Shown here one piece after another: positions 1 through 4,999 of a stretch of 6,097 bases of DNA. The stretch spans positions 1-6,097 of the forward strand of contig JASLXL010000191.1 in assembly GCA_030740335.1 (NCBI GenBank), given 5' to 3'. The first letter of the stretch is position 1. Every line of letters starts with the position of its first letter. The DNA is from SAR202 cluster bacterium (GTDB lineage: Bacteria; Chloroflexota; Dehalococcoidia; SAR202; CAJWER01). The notes beneath the pieces were generated by a model, which was given only the letters and a program-made list of their open reading frames with translations, searched no databases and was not told the DNA's origin. A program made the position numbers and the translations under genes.

Positions 1-121
1 GCGTAAGCTCTGCTAATATGGCCTGTGCCTCTGGCCCACCGGCCAAGAGCAACCGTCATCGGAATCCGAGACATTCATCGCCCGGCGTGGACCTTTTATC
101 GAGATATTGTAAGAGCTTGAG
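1..121. other. Leading segment without a convincing gene
   Basis: One + frame is open from the window edge to a TAA at 126-128, which would overlap the next gene's ATG by a few bases. Its translation is rich in Ser, Arg, Pro and His with no recognisable motif, so it may be the tail of an upstream gene or simply untranslated. A perfect small inverted repeat, TGGCC-CACC-GGCCA (32-45), has no T-run after it on either strand and is not a convincing terminator. A TGC-TAATAT extended -10-like string lies at 11-19, but any -35 would be at or beyond the window edge. I see no clear promoter between 50 and 121. Confidence 0.4.
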
Positions 122-1381
122 ATGGTAATCTGGCTTCGTAAAAGACTGAGATGGTTGGCGATCGGCCTTTTACTGCTGATCCTTCTGTTCGTCGGTGGGG
201 ACGAGTTTCGCCTCAATCCGGCACAGCAGACGGCCTCACCTTACACCTACGACCTGGTGCAATGGGAGGCCTCAAACTTTCTCAGTAAATGGATTCACCG
301 CTTGACCAGGACCCTGCCCTGGAACAGACTGTCGAAAGAGGAGCAGCGCCAACGTGTAATCGATTACTTCCAGATGAACGAGGAGGTCCGCACACTCCGG
401 TACGCATTGACGCAGGCGATCGCACAGGCCGGCTCCGGCGGCTCCGCAGAAGTCACAGACCTGGAGAGCCAATTGGACCGGCTCAAGGCCATACGCAACG
501 AGCTTCGCAATGATGTTGAGGAGACTATAGAGGCCACTATCAGTTCGGTCCTGGCCGACGATGGGCTTTCAACCCTGGGAGAGTTCCTATTTCCCCCGGT
601 GGATGTTCGACTGGGCGAACCTCCAAGGCTCCTGGTAACCTCCCCGAGAGACCGAATCGAACGTACACACGACGTGCTGATCAAACCAGACGTGAAGGTC
701 GAGGAGAGGCAACGGGTCGAGGAGGAGCTTCTCACAGAGTCAGACCTGGCCGCGCTGGTGATCAACATCGGTGGCGTGGCCACGTATCCTGCATCTATTC
801 CGGGTAGCCAATCCATGCGCTGGACGCTACAGATATCGGCCCATGAGTGGCTACACCACTACTTTTTCTTCCGGCCGCTCGGGCAGAACATGTTTGACAG
901 CGCCGAGATGCAGACCCTCAATGAGACCATAGCCAGTCTTGTAGGGCGAGAGATAGGGGACAGGGCATTCCTGATGTTGGGTGGGTCAATCGAGGTTTCC
1001 TCACCAGCCCTCCTCCTGGAGTCATTGCCGACGGATGACGATCAGAAGAACGATGTCCGGTTCGATTTCGACGAGGAGATGCGTCTGACAAGGCTTCGGG
1101 TCGATGAGCTGCTAGGTGAGGGCCGAATCGAAGAGGCGGAGACCTACATGGAACAGCGCAGGAATATATTCGTCGAGAACGGTTTCTTCATCCGCAAATT
1201 GAATCAGGCGTTTTTCGCATTCAACGGCACCTACGGTGAGAGCCCCGCGTCTGTCAGTCCTATCGGCGATCAACTTCACGAGTTTCGCGCCCTGGTTCCC
1301 GACCTCGGTACCTTCGTAGGCCGCGTCGCCGGGATTTCCAGCTACCAGGAGTTCTTAGACAATCTCGAGCGATTGAAATAG
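122..1381 (+). CDS. Membrane-anchored HExxH (gluzincin-like) zinc metallopeptidase, uncharacterised
   Basis: This is a 419-residue protein of unknown substrate. Seen directly: a basic N-terminus (RKRLRW) followed by a hydrophobic segment at residues 12-25, which reads as an uncleaved anchor with the body outside the membrane. Residues 83-145 are charged, helical and coiled-coil-like (QLDRLKAIRNELRNDVEE). HEWLHHY at 241-247 gives the HExxH zinc site (H241, E242, H245). NETIASLVG at 267-275 supplies a candidate third ligand, E268, about 23 residues after H245, the arrangement of gluzincins. A later block, LNQAFFAFNGTY (360-371), resembles the C-terminal conserved part of predicted aminopeptidases of the COG4324 type. 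Known for such families: zinc-dependent peptide hydrolysis; the exact activity here is inferred. The ATG at 122 is chosen because it precedes the anchor directly, although its ribosome site is weak (AAGAGCTTGAG). hflK and hflC follow on the same strand after 292 nt, with a separate promoter candidate between. It could also be an inactive membrane protein, but the intact ligands argue for an enzyme. Confidence 0.75.
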   Translation: MVIWLRKRLRWLAIGLLLLILLFVGGDEFRLNPAQQTASPYTYDLVQWEASNFLSKWIHRLTRTLPWNRLSKEEQRQRVIDYFQMNEEVRTLRYALTQAIAQAGSGGSAEVTDLESQLDRLKAIRNELRNDVEETIEATISSVLADDGLSTLGEFLFPPVDVRLGEPPRLLVTSPRDRIERTHDVLIKPDVKVEERQRVEEELLTESDLAALVINIGGVATYPASIPGSQSMRWTLQISAHEWLHHYFFFRPLGQNMFDSAEMQTLNETIASLVGREIGDRAFLMLGGSIEVSSPALLLESLPTDDDQKNDVRFDFDEEMRLTRLRVDELLGEGRIEEAETYMEQRRNIFVENGFFIRKLNQAFFAFNGTYGESPASVSPIGDQLHEFRALVPDLGTFVGRVAGISSYQEFLDNLERLK

Positions 1382-1440
1382 AATCCCATCGGGTGTACCC
1401 GGCCATAACGGCAGCAGCCTCCAGTGGGTCAAACTCGAGG

Positions 1441-1469
1441 GCACTGCCTTCTGGTGAACACGGCGGTGC
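1441..1469 (+). other. Stem-loop downstream of the metallopeptidase gene
   Basis: GCACTGCC (1441-1448) can pair with GGCGGTGC (1462-1469), giving 8 pairs including one G-U around a 13-nt loop. It starts 60 nt after the peptidase stop codon. No T-run follows, so it is not a classical intrinsic terminator. It could be a 3'-end processing or stability structure, or chance. A competing CAGTG at 1422-1426 could pair with CACTG at 1442-1446. Confidence 0.3.
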
Positions 1470-1507
1470 ATACCGAGCCAGGGCGACGAAGGTCTGGAAT
1501 CTAGTTG

Positions 1508-1537
1508 TTTACAGGTCCTGGGACTTCAGTGTATGAT
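1508..1537 (+). promoter_or_regulatory. Candidate sigma70-type promoter for hflKC
   Basis: TTTACA (1508-1513, 5 of 6 to the -35 consensus) and TATGAT (1532-1537, 5 of 6 to the -10 consensus) are separated by 18 nt. Transcription would begin near 1544, giving a leader of about 130 nt before hflK. It is the best promoter-like pair in the 292-nt spacer and suggests hflKC can be expressed independently of the peptidase gene. The leader (about 1544-1673) holds two perfect palindromes, CGAATTCG (1592-1599) and TGGTATACCA (1625-1634), but no riboswitch or RNA gene that I recognise. Confidence 0.5.
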
Positions 1538-1673
1538 GCCGGACTCGGTGGTCGTCTCTCCATCCTTTGTCCATCCGAAGGGGACGCAGTGCGAATTCGT
1601 TTTCTATTGCCCTTGGCAGGGAAGTGGTATACCATAGTTGACGCGCTAGTAACCAAGGAAGTGATGTAGACGG

Positions 1674-2744
1674 ATGTATCGTCAGGACGAATCGGAAGTA
1701 AACCTGGACCAGTTGCTGGAAAAGCTCCGCTCCTTCGCCAAGCGATTCCGCTTAGGCGGGGGCGGAGGTTTGTTCACGTGGGCCGTCTTCGGGATTTTGG
1801 CCTTTGCGGCGATCGTCTGGGGGGCCACCGGCTTCTACACGGTCCAACCCGGCGAGCAGTCGGCCATACGCCTGCTGGGCGAGTTCAACTCCACGCAAGG
1901 TCCCGGTCTCCACTGGTTCTGGCCGGCGCCCATCGGGACAAAAGCCATCGTCAATGTGCAGGAGGTGAGGCGGCTGGAGGTCGGCCTAAGGGGCGCCACA
2001 CCCGTCCTCGACGAATCTTTGATGATAACCGGCGACGAGAATATCGTGGACGTACAGCTCGTGGTGCAGTATGACATCCAACAGTCGGTGACGACCCCCA
2101 ACGGAAGGATATTGGAGCCCATTGTGGCCTTCCTCTTCCGGTCGAAGGACCCCGATGGGATTATTCTCAAAAGCGCCACGGAGAGTGCGCTCAGGCAGGT
2201 GGTGGGTCAGCGAGACATCGACGATGTTCTGACAGAACAGAAAGAGGCCGTCCAAGCCGAAACAAAGGAACTGCTCCAACAACTGTTGGACCTGTACGAG
2301 ACAGGGATCAGGATCCGTGAAGTGAAGCTACAGAACGTGCTTGCGCCTACACAGGTGCAGGACGCGTTCGACGACGTGGTCCGCGCCAAGGAAGACAAGG
2401 AAAGAACCATAAACCTGGCAGAGGCCTACGAGGCGGACGTCCTACCGAAGGCGAGGGGTGAAGCCGCCAAGACCGTCCAAGCCGCCGAAGCGTTCAAGGC
2501 GGAACGGATAGCCAGGGCCACCGGTGAGGCCAGCCGCTTCGAGCAGGTCCTGACAGAGTTCAACAACTCGCCGGACGTGACGCGCCAGAGGCTCTATCTG
2601 GAGGCGATGGAGGAAATCCTGCCAGGCGTCACCAAGTTCATCGTGGCCGCCGACTCGGGTGGAAATCTACTCCAGTTCCTGCCTCTCAGTCCGAACGAGC
2701 AGATACCGGCCTTGCCGACACAGCCTACAAGCAGTCAGGAATAA
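1674..2744 (+). CDS. hflK: HflK, SPFH/band-7 modulator of FtsH protease
   Basis: The product is 356 residues. HflK and HflC assemble into a large membrane cage around FtsH and modulate its degradation of membrane proteins (known from E. coli). Seen here: a polar N-terminal stretch ending in a glycine run (28-32), like the Gly-rich leader of HflK; one transmembrane helix at about 33-53; the band-7 start YTVQPGEQSAIRLLGEF (55-71); MITGDENIVDVQLVVQYDI (117-135); and ATESALRQVVGQRDIDDVL (168-186). A long Ala/Glu/Lys helix follows (about 230-290, ending ERIARATGEASRFEQVL), then a C-terminal LLQFLPL segment and a Pro/Thr/Gln tail. It is somewhat shorter than E. coli HflK. Compared from memory, the stretch between QYDI and the ATESALR block (136-167) looks longer than in E. 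coli. The ATG at 1674 has AAGGAAG at 1655-1661, rather far upstream, with a start-stop ATGTAG in between. hflC follows after 11 nt, so the two are co-transcribed. No ftsH is in the window. Confidence 0.95.
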   Translation: MYRQDESEVNLDQLLEKLRSFAKRFRLGGGGGLFTWAVFGILAFAAIVWGATGFYTVQPGEQSAIRLLGEFNSTQGPGLHWFWPAPIGTKAIVNVQEVRRLEVGLRGATPVLDESLMITGDENIVDVQLVVQYDIQQSVTTPNGRILEPIVAFLFRSKDPDGIILKSATESALRQVVGQRDIDDVLTEQKEAVQAETKELLQQLLDLYETGIRIREVKLQNVLAPTQVQDAFDDVVRAKEDKERTINLAEAYEADVLPKARGEAAKTVQAAEAFKAERIARATGEASRFEQVLTEFNNSPDVTRQRLYLEAMEEILPGVTKFIVAADSGGNLLQFLPLSPNEQIPALPTQPTSSQE

Positions 2745-2755
2745 GACAGGACTCT

Positions 2756-3634
2756 ATGAAATTCGTCGCGATAATACTGTTGATCATCGTGGCCGTAATC
2801 GGCCTGGGCCAGGCCAATGCGGGTAGTGCCGCCTTTTTCGTAGTAGACGAAACACAGGCTGCGATAGTCACCCGGCTCGGCGAGCCCAGGCGGTCCATCA
2901 GCAAGCCGGGGATTTACGTCAAGACGCCCTTTGTCGAAAGTGTGACCTACTTCGACAAGCGCCGGACCCTGTTCGACGCACCACCGGACTCGCTGTTGAC
3001 TCTGGATAAGAAGCGGCTGAGAATCGACATATACGCGATCGCCCGTATCGACAACCCCCTGTTGTTCTTCCAGAAGGTCAGGTCCGCCGAAGGAGCGGTC
3101 ACGGCCAGCATTCCCATCATAGCTTCCGGCGTTCGCGAAGAGGTAGCGCGTGATAACCAGTCGGAAATTATTAGGCTCAACCGCGAAGACATCATGCACC
3201 GGGTGACGCTTGATTCCACTCCCAGGCTAGGAGAGTTCGGCCTCGAAGTCGTGGATATAAGGATAAAGAGGGCCGACTTTCCGAACGAGATCGCGACCAG
3301 CATCTATGACAGGATGAGGGCCGAGCGAATTCGTATCGCAAATGCCTTCCGCTCCGAAGGTGAAGAGGAGGCCCTCAAGATCAGGGCCGATGTAGACCGC
3401 CAGGCTACGATCATCGGGGCCGAGGCTGAGAGGGACGCAAACATCCTGAGGGGTGAAGGCGAGGCCGAGGCGATCAGTATTTTCGCCGACTCCCTCGAAC
3501 AAGGACCCGAATTCTACTCGTTCCAGCGCAGCCTTCAGGCCTATAAGCTGTTCTTGACGCAGAATACGACGGTCGTCTTGCCGGCCGACAGCGACCTTTT
3601 CCAGTTCCTCCAGTCCCCTTTGGGGGGTGAGTAG
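2756..3634 (+). CDS. hflC: HflC, SPFH/band-7 partner of HflK
   Basis: The product is 292 residues, shorter than E. coli HflC (334). An N-terminal hydrophobic helix (about 3-18) anchors it, with the rest expected outside the cytoplasm as in the family. The band-7 domain starts at FFVVDETQAAIVTRLGEP (27-44). The strongest signature is VVDIRIKRADFPNEI (165-179), then YDRMRAERIRIANAFRSEG (184-202) and AEAERDANILRGEGEAEA (222-239), which match the HflC core and the start of the long helix that builds the cage wall. The closing EFYSFQRSLQAYK (252-264) and LPADSDLFQFLQSP (275-288) are also typical of HflC. AGGA at 2748-2751 gives a good ribosome site 4 nt before the ATG. It lies 11 nt after hflK, so it is the second gene of the operon; the two proteins work as an obligate pair. 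The N-terminal ANA could mimic a signal-peptidase site, but the family is normally uncleaved. Confidence 0.95.
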   Translation: MKFVAIILLIIVAVIGLGQANAGSAAFFVVDETQAAIVTRLGEPRRSISKPGIYVKTPFVESVTYFDKRRTLFDAPPDSLLTLDKKRLRIDIYAIARIDNPLLFFQKVRSAEGAVTASIPIIASGVREEVARDNQSEIIRLNREDIMHRVTLDSTPRLGEFGLEVVDIRIKRADFPNEIATSIYDRMRAERIRIANAFRSEGEEEALKIRADVDRQATIIGAEAERDANILRGEGEAEAISIFADSLEQGPEFYSFQRSLQAYKLFLTQNTTVVLPADSDLFQFLQSPLGGE

Positions 3635-3640
3635 GGCGAT

Positions 3641-3660
3641 CGGATCGGATCGGATCGGAT
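3641..3660. repeat. Pentanucleotide microsatellite, four perfect CGGAT units
   Basis: Four uninterrupted CGGAT copies begin 7 nt after the hflC stop codon, preceded by CGAT (3637-3640), so GATC recurs every 5 bp at 3638, 3643, 3648, 3653 and 3658. It lies in the 79-nt convergent spacer between hflC and the PEBP gene, outside both coding regions. Slippage here would not change either protein. It may be neutral, an assembly-sensitive spot, or part of the 3'-end structure; the spacer has no classical terminator with a T-run. Confidence 0.9.
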
Positions 3661-3688
3661 CACCTGAGCCCATCGGTCGTATAGTCCA

Positions 3689-3701
3689 GCGAATCCTTCG
3701 C
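3689..3701. terminator. Weak hairpin in the convergent spacer
   Basis: GCGAA-TCC-TTCGC (3689-3701) is a perfect 5-bp stem with a 3-nt loop, lying between the stops of hflC and the PEBP gene. It would sit in the 3' ends of both transcripts. Neither strand has a T-run after it, so it is at best a weak or factor-dependent termination site. It is listed because nothing better is visible in this spacer. Confidence 0.25.
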
Positions 3702-3713
3702 CGCCCCACCCTC

Positions 3714-4298
3714 TTACTGCCGCTGATATCTCCCCATAAGCTGGCCGATCGCCAGGATGTGGCCATCCATCGTGTTCAGCAACTCTTCCCTGGTGGCCCC
3801 ACTCTCCAGTTCAAGCTCTATGTCCAGCGCGTACAGCTTGAAGAAATAACGATGTGGGTCTCCTAGTGGTGGGCATGGTCCGCCGTAACCCAGCCGACCG
3901 AAGTCATTTTTCCCATTCCTGGCCCCCAACAATGTTACCTCGGTGGATGGAGCCTGCCCAGGCAACTCGCCGGCGTCCGGCGGGACACGGTAAAGGACCC
4001 AGTGGACCCAGGTTCCACCCGGCGCGTCGGGATCGTCGACTACCAGGGCGATGCTTCTGGTCTCATCCGGCGTTCCACTCCATTTCAACGGCGGGGATAC
4101 ATCCTCGGCATCACAGGTGAATGTTTCCGGAATATCCGATCCTTCCGTGAAAGCTGAACTCGTTAGCTGAATGGTCATCTCGACCAGTTCCTGTTCGATA
4201 AGCGTCCCATCGTCCCCATCTGAGCAGGCCGTTGCAGCAAGGACTGTGAGACCAATGGCCGAGCCAAGAGTCTTGGAAACGGTCAGGACTTGACTCAT
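3714..4298 (-). CDS. PEBP / YbhB-YbcL family protein with lipoprotein-type signal
   Basis: The product is 194 residues, related to phosphatidylethanolamine-binding proteins and the bacterial YbhB/YbcL group (annotated as Raf kinase inhibitor-like). The bacterial role is mostly unknown; the fold has a small anion or ligand pocket. Both family signatures are present: DPDAPGGTWVHW (89-100) and GPCPPLGDPHRY (140-151), followed by FFKLYALD. The N-terminus has a hydrophobic stretch ending AATAC, with Cys25 as the probable lipidation site, then an acidic SDGDDG linker. The lipobox is degenerate (Ala at -3 instead of Leu), and Lys9 is the only basic residue before it. This predicts a lipoprotein on the outer face of the membrane. 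The ATG at 4298 is preferred over the adjacent upstream TTG at 4301 because GAGGAGGGG (4312-4304) ends 5 nt before the ATG. The gene converges on hflC and diverges from ybeY, so it is monocistronic within the window. Confidence 0.92.
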   Translation of the reverse strand: MSQVLTVSKTLGSAIGLTVLAATACSDGDDGTLIEQELVEMTIQLTSSAFTEGSDIPETFTCDAEDVSPPLKWSGTPDETRSIALVVDDPDAPGGTWVHWVLYRVPPDAGELPGQAPSTEVTLLGARNGKNDFGRLGYGGPCPPLGDPHRYFFKLYALDIELELESGATREELLNTMDGHILAIGQLMGRYQRQ

Positions 4299-4303
4299 CA
4301 AGA

Positions 4304-4312
4304 CCCCTCCTC
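4304..4312 (-). promoter_or_regulatory. Strong Shine-Dalgarno of the PEBP gene
   Basis: On the minus strand this reads GAGGAGGGG, 5 nt before the ATG at 4298 and only 2 nt before the TTG at 4301, so it decides the start. Its final G run followed by T (4307-4303, GGGGT) repeats the 3' arm of an upstream hairpin, raising the possibility of alternative pairing. Confidence 0.75.
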
Positions 4313-4317
4313 AGACA

Positions 4318-4350
4318 CCGGATTATCCGGCTATTACCCCAACCGGGGTA
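4318..4350 (-). promoter_or_regulatory. Two adjacent inverted repeats in the PEBP leader
   Basis: CCGGAT-T-ATCCGG (4318-4330) is a perfect 13-bp inverted repeat around one base. TACCCC-AACC-GGGGTA (4335-4350) is a perfect 6-bp stem with a 4-nt loop. In the minus-strand transcript they would be two consecutive hairpins (UACCCC-GGUU-GGGGUA, then CCGGA-UAA-UCCGG) ending 5 nt before the Shine-Dalgarno sequence. They could also be protein operators in the divergent region shared with ybeY. Neither is followed by a T-run on either strand, so they are not terminators of the usual type. Confidence 0.5.
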
Positions 4351-4366
4351 TCTCCGCCCAATCGAT

Positions 4367-4395
4367 AAGTTAGGCCAACTGTGCCCGGGTGTCAA
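4367..4395 (-). promoter_or_regulatory. Candidate promoter for the PEBP gene
   Basis: On the minus strand a perfect TTGACA (4395-4390) is followed after 17 nt by TAACTT (4372-4367), a poor -10 match. Transcription would start near 4360 and the leader would include both inverted repeats. The weak -10 means this may need an activator, or the real -10 may be shifted by a base or two. Confidence 0.35.
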
Positions 4396-4411
4396 CATTG
4401 TCCGGGACGTG

Positions 4412-4441
4412 CCAACAAGGGGTCACCGAGAGGCGTATAAT
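4412..4441 (+). promoter_or_regulatory. Candidate promoter for ybeY-dnaX
   Basis: A perfect TATAAT (4436-4441) has only a weak -35 partner, CCAACA (4412-4417), 18 nt upstream. Transcription would start near 4448, about 24 nt before the chosen ybeY start. This argues against the upstream in-frame GTG at 4409 as the translation start, since that codon would lie outside the transcript. Confidence 0.45.
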
Positions 4442-4455
4442 AGCAGCAATTTCGT

Positions 4456-4469
4456 GGGGGGAGAGGGAG
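4456..4469 (+). promoter_or_regulatory. Purine-rich ribosome binding site of ybeY
   Basis: A run of G followed by GAGAGGGAG lies just before an in-frame TTG at 4472. The GGAGAGG part (4460-4466) is 5 nt from that TTG. It is the strongest Shine-Dalgarno-like string near the possible ybeY starts and supports TTG 4472. Confidence 0.5.
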
Positions 4470-4471
4470 CA

Positions 4472-4999
4472 TTGACGGCGAGCCCGGATAATGACGGACA
4501 GGTGACTATCCAGGTCTTCGGCGAGTTTGTTGACATGGTTTCCGCGCCATGGATGAACCATGTGGCCCGGTGCACGCTGTCTGTCGAGGCATCGAGCCCC
4601 GATGAGTTTCTGAGTATCGTAATCACCGATGATCAGACGGTACGGAGCCTTAATAAACTACACCGAGGCTTGGACGAACATACCGACGTCCTTTCCTTCT
4701 CTTTCCGCCATCAAGGACAGTACTACGGAGAGGAAAACCCCCAAGAATCTCGATCCCTTGACGGTGAGTTCGTCCTGCCTCCCGGAGAGAGCACAGGCCT
4801 GGGCGAGGTGATAATCTCTTTTCCTCAGGCGGAGCGCCAGGCCAGGGATGCCGGCCGATCGGTCCGGGACGAACTGGACTCGCTGCTTGCCCACGGTATT
4901 CTGCACCTGTTAGGCTACGACCATATGAAGCCAACAGAAGAGGCCGAGATGAAAGTGATGGAGGCCAACATCCTGGTCCGGGCAGTGCAAGATGACTGA
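4472..4999 (+). CDS. ybeY: YbeY endoribonuclease (rRNA maturation factor)
   Basis: The product is 175 residues from the TTG at 4472. YbeY is a zinc-dependent single-strand endoribonuclease acting in 16S rRNA 3'-end maturation and ribosome quality control in the cytoplasm. The family hallmark HGILHLLGYDH is at 141-151, supplying the three zinc histidines (H141, H145, H151). LNKLHRGLDEHTDVLSF (60-76) and LGEVIIS (110-116) are also standard blocks. Between LSFSF and LGEV lie about 31 residues (to STG), against about 10 in E. coli, so there is a loop insertion. The start is uncertain: TTG 4472 fits the ribosome site and the -10 at 4436; GTG 4502 would give 165 residues starting at TIQV, where the family fold begins; GTG 4409 would add 21 unlikely residues. 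The stop overlaps the dnaX start (ATGACTGA), indicating coupled translation. Confidence 0.93.
   Translation: MTASPDNDGQVTIQVFGEFVDMVSAPWMNHVARCTLSVEASSPDEFLSIVITDDQTVRSLNKLHRGLDEHTDVLSFSFRHQGQYYGEENPQESRSLDGEFVLPPGESTGLGEVIISFPQAERQARDAGRSVRDELDSLLAHGILHLLGYDHMKPTEEAEMKVMEANILVRAVQDD

Noticed and set aside
364..816. 150-codon minus-strand frame inside the metallopeptidase gene
   Set aside because: The Ser/Arg/Thr-rich translation is typical of an antisense shadow, and the opposite strand carries the HExxH protein.
1382..1673. tRNA or small RNA gene in the spacer before hflK
   Set aside because: I looked for a cloverleaf and T-loop sequence and found none; only a promoter candidate, one stem-loop and two short palindromes are visible.
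3637..3661. CGGAT repeats as a CRISPR-like or iteron array
   Set aside because: The unit is only 5 bp with no spacers, and no replication-initiator or Cas gene is nearby.
3227..3766. Long open frame on the minus strand opposite hflC (179 codons)
   Set aside because: It lies antisense to a clear hflC and crosses the intergenic spacer, and its translation shows no family motif. It is a shadow of GC-rich coding DNA.
3627..3866. 79-codon + frame after hflC
   Set aside because: It starts inside the hflC end, runs through the CGGAT repeat and lies antisense to the PEBP gene; no motif is present.
4409..4471. GTG at 4409 as the ybeY start
   Set aside because: It would add 21 residues unlike the family, lies upstream of the perfect TATAAT at 4436, and has no ribosome site; TTG 4472 fits better.
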